Shown here in pieces: positions 28,481 to 37,679 of a stretch of DNA of 44,779 nt (the stretch's first letter is position 1; every line of letters starts with the position of its first letter). Origin of the DNA: Bacteroidales bacterium. Lineage in GTDB: Bacteria > Bacteroidota > Bacteroidia > Bacteroidales > VadinHA17. The notes beneath the pieces are model-generated. The model had not been told where the DNA came from. It worked only from the letters and a program-made list of their open reading frames with translations, and made no database searches. The DNA lies in the NCBI GenBank assembly GCA_030596125.1, contig JAUVKT010000013.1, positions 1 to 44,779 of the forward strand, given 5' to 3'. The position numbers and the translations under genes were made by a program.

Positions 28481-31400
28481 CTATTCTCCATTTTTTTCCT
28501 GCACTCTTATACTTAGATCTTTCTTTGAGCATGTCTCTTCATAGTCAATATCCTTCGCAACATAACGGTCCCACTCCTCCTGTGTAAAGTTCCTTGTCAG
28601 GATACTACAAATATCAGATACCATATAATTAACATGTGACGGACGCGCAACAAGATTTCTTCCTTCGGTAACTCCGCCTGAGACAAGGATCTGTCCATCA
28701 GTGCTAAAAGCAAGGGCAAGGACAAAACCTTCATTATCTTCCAAAGAGATGGGAGGTTCAGTAAAATCATCTATATTCCATATTTTTACATTCCCATCCA
28801 TACTACTGGACGCCATCTGGTTATTGATGTTATTGAACCTGATATCGCTGACTCTTGCAGAATGCCCCTTCACCTCAGACTCTTTAGCATAAGTCTCAAT
28901 ATTCCATAATTCAATCATTCCGTTCATAAAACCAATGGCAAGAACATCACTATTACTAAATCTAATTACATTTACTGATCCGTTTTCAGAGCTAATCGAT
29001 TGGAGAGAATTATCGTTAAGAAGGTTCCATAGCTTGATCTCACCATCAGTGGTGGCCCCTGCAAGGTATTTCCCTGATCCGGAAATATCCAGAGAGATTA
29101 TTATCTCATCCTCAATATTCACTTCTGAATATTGCTTTGTCTCCATATCCCACTTCAGCAGTTGTCCGTCTAGTCCCGACGAATACATAAATCTGTTATC
29201 AGGAGTAAATACAAGTGATTTTATCTTGTCATTATGGCCATTAAACTCAAACGCCATACCGGACCCTGAAACAGGAAATACTCTGATTACAGACTGATCA
29301 TTACCGCATGCAAGATATTTCCCATCATTACTGATGGTTATGATATCCATTATTTCGTCACCTTCAAAAATAACCAGAGGATCGCTGTTAATACTATCAA
29401 GGCTCCATCTCATAACTTTTCCATCAGAGCCTGATGTAAAAAACTGATTATTGTTTTTCAGGAATGAAATACTCTTTACTGATCCTGAGTGTCCCTCAAA
29501 ATTCTTATAATTTTGCCCGCCAAATGCTTTTGCAACACTATATAAACCCATATAAATATCTGCATCATTAGGCAGCCCTCTGTTTCTATTGTTAAAAATA
29601 TAGGCCTGGTATGCGAGTAATACCTGAAGAGCACCCTTACCACTCGCCTGTACAGATTTTATAGCCATCGACTTACCAATAGATACCATCCTAAGCCTAG
29701 TAGCCTCTGTTGCATTTTCTATTGCAAGTTTTTCCTGTTGAATAGCTCTTTCAGCACTCTCATTGGCAAGCTTTTCCTGCTCCAGCGCCAGTTCAGCATT
29801 ATCCCTGGCATCTTTTGCGTTTCTATCTGCAATTTTTCGTTGTATATTTGCCCTTTCGGCATTTATTTGTGCCTCATTAGCATTAGCAAGTGCGCGTTGC
29901 TCCTGCACCTTTGCTAGTTCAGCATTTTCCTTTGCCTCATCTGCATTTTCTATTGCCAGTTGTTCCTGCTCCAGGGCTTTCTGTTCAGAAACAATAGCCT
30001 CCTGCTTACTTTTTTCAGCCTCCACCTGCTTAACAAATGCGTATAACATAAAAAAGACAGATATAATTGCTGCAGTACCAAGTATCATTGCAGTTATACG
30101 ACTCCTCCTTAACTGACGTTTTTGTGCTCGTATCTTATTTTCCTCATCAGTCAGGTACTCCTTTTCACTGGTACGCAGATAAACCATTGCCCTCTCGAAG
30201 GCAGGATTAAATCTCTCAGCCCATGTAAGTGTTGGCCTGTTATCATTTCTCCAGTTAAGTGCCAGTTGAAGATCCGGAGGTCTCCAAAGGGTTGTCTTTC
30301 CCTCCTGGAACATCTCAGAAGCTTCCGATAATCGCATATACATTAATACTGAAGCTGCCTCCTCATCTACCCATTCGGCAAGCCTGTCCCAAACCCTCAT
30401 CAGGCTTTCATGAGAAATATCTATAACTGTTTCAGGAGTGAGTTTTACATCCGGACCCGGTGTAACAAATGACCTGCCTGCCGATCGGAAGACATCAACC
30501 ACTTTATAAAGTTCTTCGACTGAACATCTGGCAATCGCCGCAATTGTTTCAACTCCCGTAGGGTGCCTGAGTCCTCTGTTATCACTTCCTTTCTCAGTGA
30601 TTGTTTTAAAGAGTACCTGGCATATCTCCTTTCCCCTGCTGTCAAGCTCTTCATATGCCTCATTCGCATGCCTCGACATTGCCTCACTCATCCGTCCTAC
30701 AGAATCATAGTCGGAAACAGAAACCGGCCGGTTTGTTTGACCCATTTTGCTCCAGTGCGACCATGTTCTCATTAGTACATGCTGCAATACAGGTAGCTGG
30801 TCAATACGTGATCCTATTTCATTAAGTAAAAGATCTGTAAGTTCGGCTTCGATATTAGCCCCGGCATATTCAACCGGACCGGTAATAACCTTCATATAAT
30901 TCTCCCTGGCCATATGCGGCACCAGGTAGTTGCTTTCATTGATCAGGCCTGTAAGTCCCTGAAAATATGAGCACTCTCCTATATAATCAGATCTCATAGT
31001 AATAATCACATTTATGTTATGATCTGATTTTGTTATTGCATTAACTATAAGGTTAACAAACCTCCTCGACTCGTCAGCAATTAATCTGTCCTTGCGTGAT
31101 GTTCTAAACCTAAACAGTTCCTCAAACTGGTCAATAATAAGGAGTAACCTTGTTCCATGTTTAAGATTCAGCAACGAAACTGCATCTTCTAATCCATTCT
31201 CATTGTCCTGAAGTAATGATTCAATTTTTTTACTGTTTTCGTTCCGGTTTCCTTTTATCTCCCCTGCAAACAGGTCAGACAGATTTCCAATAGGGTTATT
31301 GCCCGGCCGCATACTATGAACCAGCCATTCTCCATTATTACCATTCTGATCCTGCTTTATCAACCTCGGGATAACACCACAATAGATCAGGGATGATTTT

Positions 31401-31585
31401 CCACTTCCGGATGCACCGATAACGGTAACAAAACTATTTTTATTCAACTTGGCCACTACCTCCTCACTCTGACCTTCCCGGCCAAAGAAAAGATCGCTTT
31501 CATCAGTTGAGAATGGTCTTAATCCGGGGAACGGGTTAATCAATTCCCGGGGGGTTGTTTTTGCTCCAGTCACACTGTTTTTCAT
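28481..31585 (-). CDS. nSTAND1-type ATPase with membrane helix, coiled coil and WD40 propeller
   Basis: A 1034-aa STAND NTPase. The N-terminus NPFPGLRPF...LFFGRE is the nSTAND1 signature; Walker A GASGSGKSS is at 57-65 and Walker B LLIIDQFEELF at 148-158, followed by MRSDYIGEC and the winged-helix segment SRIDQLPVLQHVL near 255. A single membrane helix lies about 493-515, preceded by RRQLRRSR. Then about 125 residues of coiled coil rich in Ala/Glu/Gln/Asn with a heptad-based period, and from about 690 seven WD40 units (EGHSGSVKSISF, NGHNDKIKSLVF, KGHSARVSDIRF and others), enough to close one propeller. The C-terminus has NFTQEEWDRYV. By the positive-inside rule the propeller would be periplasmic. 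Ligand and effector output are unknown. Confidence 0.9.
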   Translation of the reverse strand: MKNSVTGAKTTPRELINPFPGLRPFSTDESDLFFGREGQSEEVVAKLNKNSFVTVIGASGSGKSSLIYCGVIPRLIKQDQNGNNGEWLVHSMRPGNNPIGNLSDLFAGEIKGNRNENSKKIESLLQDNENGLEDAVSLLNLKHGTRLLLIIDQFEELFRFRTSRKDRLIADESRRFVNLIVNAITKSDHNINVIITMRSDYIGECSYFQGLTGLINESNYLVPHMARENYMKVITGPVEYAGANIEAELTDLLLNEIGSRIDQLPVLQHVLMRTWSHWSKMGQTNRPVSVSDYDSVGRMSEAMSRHANEAYEELDSRGKEICQVLFKTITEKGSDNRGLRHPTGVETIAAIARCSVEELYKVVDVFRSAGRSFVTPGPDVKLTPETVIDISHESLMRVWDRLAEWVDEEAASVLMYMRLSEASEMFQEGKTTLWRPPDLQLALNWRNDNRPTLTWAERFNPAFERAMVYLRTSEKEYLTDEENKIRAQKRQLRRSRITAMILGTAAIISVFFMLYAFVKQVEAEKSKQEAIVSEQKALEQEQLAIENADEAKENAELAKVQEQRALANANEAQINAERANIQRKIADRNAKDARDNAELALEQEKLANESAERAIQQEKLAIENATEATRLRMVSIGKSMAIKSVQASGKGALQVLLAYQAYIFNNRNRGLPNDADIYMGLYSVAKAFGGQNYKNFEGHSGSVKSISFLKNNNQFFTSGSDGKVMRWSLDSINSDPLVIFEGDEIMDIITISNDGKYLACGNDQSVIRVFPVSGSGMAFEFNGHNDKIKSLVFTPDNRFMYSSGLDGQLLKWDMETKQYSEVNIEDEIIISLDISGSGKYLAGATTDGEIKLWNLLNDNSLQSISSENGSVNVIRFSNSDVLAIGFMNGMIELWNIETYAKESEVKGHSARVSDIRFNNINNQMASSSMDGNVKIWNIDDFTEPPISLEDNEGFVLALAFSTDGQILVSGGVTEGRNLVARPSHVNYMVSDICSILTRNFTQEEWDRYVAKDIDYEETCSKKDLSIRVQEKNGE

Positions 31586-31612
31586 TATTTGTTTATCAAA
31601 TTACTAACAGGA

Positions 31613-33577
31613 CTATATCTTTATTCCGATCACCAGTATATCATCTACCTGCTCACGGTCTCCCATCCACTCTTCCAGTTTGCTATTAAGTATTTCTTTC
31701 TGTTCCTCCATAGGCTTCTGATGAATAGATAACAACAATTCTCTGAATTTTTTGGTTGCAAATTTTTTATCGTCCGTACCACCAAACTGATCCGCATATC
31801 CATCAGAATAGATATAGATACAGTCACCTTTCTTAAGGTCTATATCAACCCTGGTAAATATCTGCTCCTTTATGCCTTCATATGCTCCTATTGGAAATTT
31901 ATCTCCTTTGTACTGAATTAGTTCATTATCTCTGATAAAAACCAATGGGTTATTTGCACCGGAGAACTGCAGTTTATCCATTTTATCTGAAAACAGACAT
32001 AAAGCAAGGTCCATTCCATCCATTACCTTCGATTCATGTGTATCCACGCTAAGAGTCTCAATAACCCCTTTATTCAGGTTATTAAGCAATTCATCAGTGG
32101 TTTTTGATTTCTTGACATTCACTGCATGGTTTAGCTGGTTATGCCCGACAATTGACATAAATGCGCCCGGCACTCCATGACCTGTGCAATCAACGGCAGA
32201 TATCATTATCTGGTTGTTATTCCTGTGAAACCAATAAAAATCTCCACTCACAATATCTTTTGGACGATAATAGATAAAATGGTTGCTAAATGATTTCTTA
32301 ATAAAGTCGTCTGAAGGCAATATGGCTGTCTGGATTCTCCTGGCATAATGGATACTGTCCATAATATGCCGCCTCTGTTCCTCTATCTCAAGTTTCTGCT
32401 TTTCAATCTCAGCGGTACGATCTTTCACCATCTGCTCAAGTTCATTGTAATATTTCTCCAGTTCGTCAATCATCATATTGAACTTTGTAGAGAGCTTGGT
32501 AATCTCATTATTACCTATTACATCAGCCCGTTCACTAAGATGTCCACCGGTAATACGATCTACATTCTCAACAAGTTTTTTTATTGGCTGTGTAATTATT
32601 TTTGTCTTACGATAGATCAGAATGGCTACTATTAACAATGTAAGTAAGAAAAGAACAGCAAACTTTGTAAGCTCCCTTTTAAGAAGCACTTTTTCTGATG
32701 TCCGGTCAGAAACTATCCTTATCACTGATCCCTTATAGAACTGTGAGTTAATCCGGGGCAAATAGAGGTACTGATAGTGATACAACTGTTTACCCGTCTT
32801 TTCATACAGGGCAATAGTGTCTTGATTAATAAAAGTTTTGTGAAGAATATCCCCCTTGTCACTAAAAAACAGTGCTTTCGAATTTAAGCTGAATATTGTA
32901 TCAGCCATAAAGAATATCTCCAGATCCATTATTCCTTCATTCTCCCTGATTATATGGGCTTTGACATTCTCAATTGTATTCAGCACATCATTTGCTTCAC
33001 TTGAATATACTCCCAGTTCAACAACATATTTTTTATCCAGTGTTGCCTGGTAGGTATATTTTCTGGGTTTCTTAGTAGAGGCTTCAATAGCAAATCTGGT
33101 ATTTATAAATACACCGGTATCAAATACGTGTAACAGATGTTTCTTATGTTCTTCACCTAAATTGAAAAGGTTAAAGCCAAGGTCATTTTTAAAGGTAGTA
33201 TTTACAATTATGCCACTGGGATCAATAATATAAATATCCTCTGTCTCCGAACTCATTCCCAGCTCATTACATATTCGATTCAGATCAATACTCTCAATAT
33301 TTTTTGTATCCCGCAAGTATTGATTTACAAGTTTGTCAGACAGAAACTCCATGCGATTTGAAATACTCTTTTCAATAATTGTGATTGCCAGTTCCTGAAA
33401 TTTAAGCACTTCGGTTATCTCACTCGAAATAATACTGTTTTTTTCATTATTTGAGTTGATAATAATTGTTTTTGTATTTACAAAATTAAGGAAAGCCATT
33501 ATTAACAGCGCCGTCAGGGTTGGAAGTATTATATTCAGAATTAACTGATTAAAAATTGTTGTTTGCCGTCTTCCCAT
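31613..33577 (-). CDS. Membrane sensor with HAMP and SpoIIE-type PP2C phosphatase
   Basis: A 654-aa two-helix receptor. Helix 1 about 12-32 and helix 2 about 302-322 flank a roughly 270-aa periplasmic region with IYIIDPSGIIVNTTF, a Cache-like sensor pattern. HAMP follows (about 322-378), a coiled coil (YYNELEQMVKDRTAEIEKQK), the conserved IMDSIHYARRIQTAILP linker, and a SpoIIE phosphatase from about 425: GDFYW near 444-448, AVDCTGHGVPGAFMS, YSDGYADQFGG and a final QVDDILVIGIKI supply metal aspartates. It would dephosphorylate Ser/Thr on a partner, classically an anti-anti-sigma protein; none is encoded nearby. Six bp after the HEAT-fusion gene and 27 bp before the nSTAND gene. Confidence 0.92.
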   Translation of the reverse strand: MGRRQTTIFNQLILNIILPTLTALLIMAFLNFVNTKTIIINSNNEKNSIISSEITEVLKFQELAITIIEKSISNRMEFLSDKLVNQYLRDTKNIESIDLNRICNELGMSSETEDIYIIDPSGIIVNTTFKNDLGFNLFNLGEEHKKHLLHVFDTGVFINTRFAIEASTKKPRKYTYQATLDKKYVVELGVYSSEANDVLNTIENVKAHIIRENEGIMDLEIFFMADTIFSLNSKALFFSDKGDILHKTFINQDTIALYEKTGKQLYHYQYLYLPRINSQFYKGSVIRIVSDRTSEKVLLKRELTKFAVLFLLTLLIVAILIYRKTKIITQPIKKLVENVDRITGGHLSERADVIGNNEITKLSTKFNMMIDELEKYYNELEQMVKDRTAEIEKQKLEIEEQRRHIMDSIHYARRIQTAILPSDDFIKKSFSNHFIYYRPKDIVSGDFYWFHRNNNQIMISAVDCTGHGVPGAFMSIVGHNQLNHAVNVKKSKTTDELLNNLNKGVIETLSVDTHESKVMDGMDLALCLFSDKMDKLQFSGANNPLVFIRDNELIQYKGDKFPIGAYEGIKEQIFTRVDIDLKKGDCIYIYSDGYADQFGGTDDKKFATKKFRELLLSIHQKPMEEQKEILNSKLEEWMGDREQVDDILVIGIKI

Positions 33578-33583
33578 AAATAG

Positions 33584-36500
33584 TTAATTATTATCAATAT
33601 ACAATTCAATACTTTCCCGGTGCTCCGGCTTATAAAATAGCATTTCGGCAAGTACGTTTATATCAAGTTTGTAAATATCAGACCCGCTGATCTCTGAAAT
33701 TTCACCATCACCTATTTCAGCACCAATCTCCTGCCAGTTAATGTAGATTTTGTCTGCCGGATCGTTAATTCTCCATACGATATAATCACCCCTTTCCAGA
33801 TGGGTTACATCAGCTCCGGCTATATATTCTGTTTCAAGTGATAGGGAGATAAGATCTTCTTCCGGAATATTTCTGAACCTGCCGGTCAGGAAAAGTACTT
33901 TACGGTAGAGTTCATTATGCTCACCTACTTCACCTGATACCACTGTAGAAAGATGCTCTCTGAATTGTACAGGTATCCTTGGAGCACAAAAATCATAAAC
34001 TTCTTCATAATTCTCCTTCAGGAACCTGACAGCCTCTTCCCGTAGTATTTTATTCTGGCTGAAAAGAAGAGCAATTATAAAGTCAGGGTTTTCCGGTCTG
34101 TCGAGTTTAAGAAGACTTCTCAACGCAGTTGCTTTAGCCCAAACAGAGATATGATTATAATCTTTATTAATAAGGTCGGTTACCAGTTCGGTATAATCAG
34201 GTATCTCACCGGGATAGAACTGGAAGAGATTCTTTAATTTTTCTTCGTCATTCACTACATCAAGGAGTGCTGACAATCTCGGTTTTAATGAATTATCAAC
34301 TACAATATCGAGCATCTCGAGCGCAAAATTTACACTTTCAACTGTTCCGCTATGAAGATTTTCCTTTATCTTATCGAAAGATGCTTTATCGTAAATCAGG
34401 GATAAAAGGTCAAAAAGGAAATTATGCCACCAGAGTGTCTCTTTTTCGATTACGGCCAGTAACTCTTCATCTCCATTTTCTCTCAGAGAAAGAGAGGCAG
34501 AAATATTCCATGTTAAAAGTCTGATTACCTCCTGTATCTCCTGTATGATCCTGTCTTTGATTTCATCCTTAGCTTCAAATCCGCATTTCAGCATAGCTGT
34601 AACAGCCTCTTTCCTTAAAAGACGATGTACCGACCATAAACGAGGAAGTAAGAAATCAATAGCTGTGGGCACTCCTGTTTCACCAAACAATCTTACAATT
34701 AATATCCTTACACTAATATTGCCCGATGATCTGAAAAAATGAGCTGAAAGCGCACTCAGGGACGACTCCCCGAATGATCTGAGAACACAATAAGCATCTT
34801 TTGTAATTTCCGGAACATCCAGACAGTCACAAACCTCCGGCAATAATTCAGTTACCTGATGCTTCCCTATTAAAAAGAGTGTTTCTCTCCTGACATTATA
34901 ATCTTTATCACGTATAAGCCTTAATAATTCGGTAATAAGTGGTTGCTTACCCAAATAAAAGAGTGACCCGATCAGTATTCCCCTATTTTCTGTTTTTTCG
35001 ATCTCACTATCCAGATCATAGAATTTTGTTAATAAAACACCAGGAATTCTGCTTTTCATTTTCTTAATTGCAGTTTTCAAACGCAGATTAAGATCATTAT
35101 CCGTTACATTTTTCTCAAGTTTCCCGAAGAGCGGAAGCAGGTTCGGATTGGGATCATTCTCAGCCAGATTAATAACTGTATTAATCAACTCCCTGCCGGA
35201 AGCAATATATTCACTCTTCTCTTCATCTGAGATTATGTCAAAATAATTATTGATCAATGAGAAACCCCTGGCAGATACAGACCCTGATTCGTTTGCAACT
35301 ATATCATCCTCATTAATATCATCTGAAGATTCGAGAGATTTCCGGACTGATTGTCTGTAATCCGAATATAGCCTGAACGCAAACAATATCCACAGAACTA
35401 TCACTATGGAAAGAACCCATGAAAAATGTATCAGTTTCACAAAAACAAGAGCTCCAAGGCCTGATAGCAGCAAACCAGATGATAATGCAGCTATTTCGTT
35501 CACTGTTCCATCAATAGCTGATTGTACATTATACCGTACCTTTTCACCAAGAGTCTGATAGAGTACCTTAAAGGCCGGTGTCTCCACTGAATCTTTCATC
35601 GCCTTTGAAAAGAGCCTGCTTATCCCCAGAATCAGGAAGAATATCATAAATCCTGAAGTACCCGACGAATATCCCATCGCAGACCCGAGAATCACAGCCG
35701 CAATAGCAAATAATCCAATAAGAACAGGCCCGACTACAAGTGTAATTTTAAGCCCGTGATTTTTTATAAGGTATGAAAAAAGAAAGGTTTTTATCAGGAG
35801 GGTAAATACCATCATGCTGCCTTCAAACAAACCCAGAAATCTTGCCAGTTCCTGTTCCCCCGGATATCTCGCCCTGGTAACTGCCATAAAGGAGTATTGA
35901 ATAAAGAACATTACCATCACAGAAAGTGCAACAAAAAATCCCATAGAAAGTATATACCTGTCTTTACGGAACAATTTCAGTATGCTTTTCGATTCACCGG
36001 TAGCCGATCGTTGTGCCAGTACTTGATTATTTTTCTTACCGATAATTCCCTGAACAATCAGAGCCGCCAGGATGCTGATTGCACTTATAAAGAGAATGTC
36101 GGATGTATTTATATTTAATGAAAGAAGAGCAGGTATAGAAAAGCTACTGACTATTACACCAACGACAATACCTGTATCGATAATTCCAAATAATCGTTTA
36201 CCCTGTCTGAGTGTAAACAGTCGGCCTGTTGTACCGTAGAAACCAAGAAGGGCCAGAATATTTAATGGCCCCATCATAATAAAGATTGCGAAGATGACCC
36301 ATGAACTGGTATCGTTCATTGCAAGAAAAGACAAGGCAAGGGTTACAATTATAACAAAAAGAAGATTTAGTATCGAGAATCCCAGGAATTTTGACCTTGA
36401 TTGAAAATATGTATATAACCAGGTAAGACCACTTCCTGCAAGACCTGAAAGGATGTATGCTCTGGCCATCAGTGTCTCATCAAATTTAGCAAGAAAAAGG

Positions 36501-36625
36501 GAGTGAGCAGTTATATTAAAAACACCATAAAAAATACCAAGAAAGACTGACTGGATTAACAATAAAGTAATCAAGCCTTTCTCTTCCCTCTCGATACTAA
36601 AGAGATTGCCAAATTTATTTCCCAT
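33584..36625 (-). CDS. ATP/ADP-carrier-like membrane protein fused to HEAT-like repeats
   Basis: A 1013-aa protein. Residues about 15-425 contain roughly twelve membrane helices with the layout of NTP/NDP exchange (Npt1/TLC) transporters: an early LIQSVFLGIFYGVF helix, DETLMARAYILSG, a cytoplasmic loop after GKK, and KAMKDSVETPAFKVLYQTLGEKVRYNVQS near 350-378, a strongly conserved loop in these proteins. From about 440 to 920 come helical HEAT-like repeats (RDKDYNVRRETLFLIGKH, HRLLRKEAVTAMLKCGFEAKDEI, KILREEAVRFLKENYEEV). The last 90 residues resemble a degenerate cyclic-nucleotide-domain-like barrel. Many bacteria carry such fusions without being energy parasites, so nucleotide transport is not assured. 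First gene of the six-gene run; no consensus promoter seen in the 262 bp before it. Confidence 0.8.
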   Translation of the reverse strand: MGNKFGNLFSIEREEKGLITLLLIQSVFLGIFYGVFNITAHSLFLAKFDETLMARAYILSGLAGSGLTWLYTYFQSRSKFLGFSILNLLFVIIVTLALSFLAMNDTSSWVIFAIFIMMGPLNILALLGFYGTTGRLFTLRQGKRLFGIIDTGIVVGVIVSSFSIPALLSLNINTSDILFISAISILAALIVQGIIGKKNNQVLAQRSATGESKSILKLFRKDRYILSMGFFVALSVMVMFFIQYSFMAVTRARYPGEQELARFLGLFEGSMMVFTLLIKTFLFSYLIKNHGLKITLVVGPVLIGLFAIAAVILGSAMGYSSGTSGFMIFFLILGISRLFSKAMKDSVETPAFKVLYQTLGEKVRYNVQSAIDGTVNEIAALSSGLLLSGLGALVFVKLIHFSWVLSIVIVLWILFAFRLYSDYRQSVRKSLESSDDINEDDIVANESGSVSARGFSLINNYFDIISDEEKSEYIASGRELINTVINLAENDPNPNLLPLFGKLEKNVTDNDLNLRLKTAIKKMKSRIPGVLLTKFYDLDSEIEKTENRGILIGSLFYLGKQPLITELLRLIRDKDYNVRRETLFLIGKHQVTELLPEVCDCLDVPEITKDAYCVLRSFGESSLSALSAHFFRSSGNISVRILIVRLFGETGVPTAIDFLLPRLWSVHRLLRKEAVTAMLKCGFEAKDEIKDRIIQEIQEVIRLLTWNISASLSLRENGDEELLAVIEKETLWWHNFLFDLLSLIYDKASFDKIKENLHSGTVESVNFALEMLDIVVDNSLKPRLSALLDVVNDEEKLKNLFQFYPGEIPDYTELVTDLINKDYNHISVWAKATALRSLLKLDRPENPDFIIALLFSQNKILREEAVRFLKENYEEVYDFCAPRIPVQFREHLSTVVSGEVGEHNELYRKVLFLTGRFRNIPEEDLISLSLETEYIAGADVTHLERGDYIVWRINDPADKIYINWQEIGAEIGDGEISEISGSDIYKLDINVLAEMLFYKPEHRESIELYIDNN

Positions 36626-36887
36626 CCCGGCGTATTATATTAGTAAACCAAAATAGGCATTATTTTACTTATGACCAACCGAAGGAAGAATTAATAACTA
36701 TACCTCTGGTACTGATTTAGATTCAATATGAATAAGATATAAAAGAAATATTCTCAAATGATAGTTCGAAACAATTATTATGACCCTTTTGTTTAATCAA
36801 TGAAGGTTAAATAAATGTATATAACATCAAATCATCATAGAAAAGATTTTCGTTTTGAAATAAATAAAATTTGAATAACTTTAGCTT

Positions 36888-37679
36888 ATGTTTGGGCCAG
36901 ATAACCTTACTGAGAAAGTCATCAAAAGAAGACGGGAAATGGTATTTATCATTCTTTCCGGCTTTTTTCTTGGCACTTTGGCTATTCTGAATATCCTCGG
37001 CATCTCAAGGCAGATTGATTTATCATTCTATCTTTTCGGATCTAAAATTCCTTTCATAGTATTTGTCGGGGTACTTCCCTATCCGATAACATTCCTTTGC
37101 ACAGACTTTATAAGTGAATTATATGGGAAAAAACGGGCCACAATGGTTGTCTGGACAGGTCTTATTCTAAATATCTGGGTCCTGTTTATTCTCTGGATTG
37201 GGGGTGCTTTGCCACCTCACCCCGAACTTGGTCCTGACAATCTCCCATATCCCGATGACTTTAACCGAACCTTCTTCATGATCAGAAAGCTTACATTTGG
37301 GGCAACCATTGCATCAATGTTTGCTTACCTCACAGCCCAGTTTGTTGATGTTCAGATCTTTCATCTTCTTAAGAAGGCGACTCGCGGAAAAGCTCTGTGG
37401 CTAAGAAATAACGGAAGCACACTAATCAGCCAGATGGTTGATTCGGTAGCTGTTGTATCAGTTACATGGTTTTTTGCGAAGGATGCTATTAATATTACAT
37501 ACGGAGAAACAGCTTTCCATGCAATTACTATCCTGATACTTTCGAACTATGTTTTCAAGATGGTAAGCGCCCTTTTTGATACTGTTCCTTTCTATATCGG
37601 AACAAAATGGCTTTCAAAATACCTGCAAATCGATCCTAATAAAGATTATCAGGAAGATGCCTCTGAATCGCAAGAGTGA
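36888..37679 (+). CDS. VUT-family queuosine-precursor transporter
   Basis: A 263-aa inner-membrane protein of the YhhQ/VUT family, which imports queuine-pathway precursors such as preQ0/preQ1 for tRNA modification. Six or so hydrophobic helices are visible (for example IILSGFFLGTLAILNILGIS and IPFIVFVGVLPYPITFLCTDFISELYGKKRA), and the latter segment with TDFISELYG is the family signature; LTAQFVDVQIFHLLKK and NGSTLISQMVDSVAV are also diagnostic. No preQ1 riboswitch was recognised in the 262-bp upstream region. The last 44 bp overlap the convergent aroK gene. Substrate is by family, not sequence. Confidence 0.88.
   Translation: MFGPDNLTEKVIKRRREMVFIILSGFFLGTLAILNILGISRQIDLSFYLFGSKIPFIVFVGVLPYPITFLCTDFISELYGKKRATMVVWTGLILNIWVLFILWIGGALPPHPELGPDNLPYPDDFNRTFFMIRKLTFGATIASMFAYLTAQFVDVQIFHLLKKATRGKALWLRNNGSTLISQMVDSVAVVSVTWFFAKDAINITYGETAFHAITILILSNYVFKMVSALFDTVPFYIGTKWLSKYLQIDPNKDYQEDASESQE

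Noticed and set aside
29763-30116. 117-aa antisense frame rich in Ala, Ser, Phe and Cys
   Set aside because: It is the reverse of the repetitive coiled-coil coding region; its composition is explained by that repeat.
28481-36625. Classical antiphage defence island
   Set aside because: nSTAND ATPases occur in defence systems, but here there is no nuclease, TIR, protease or other killing effector, no integrase, and the neighbours are envelope proteins.
36626-36887. preQ1 riboswitch or consensus promoter before the VUT transporter or the six-gene operon
   Set aside because: No preQ1 aptamer pattern and no TTTG/TAnnTTTG pair with correct spacing could be read on either strand; near matches only.
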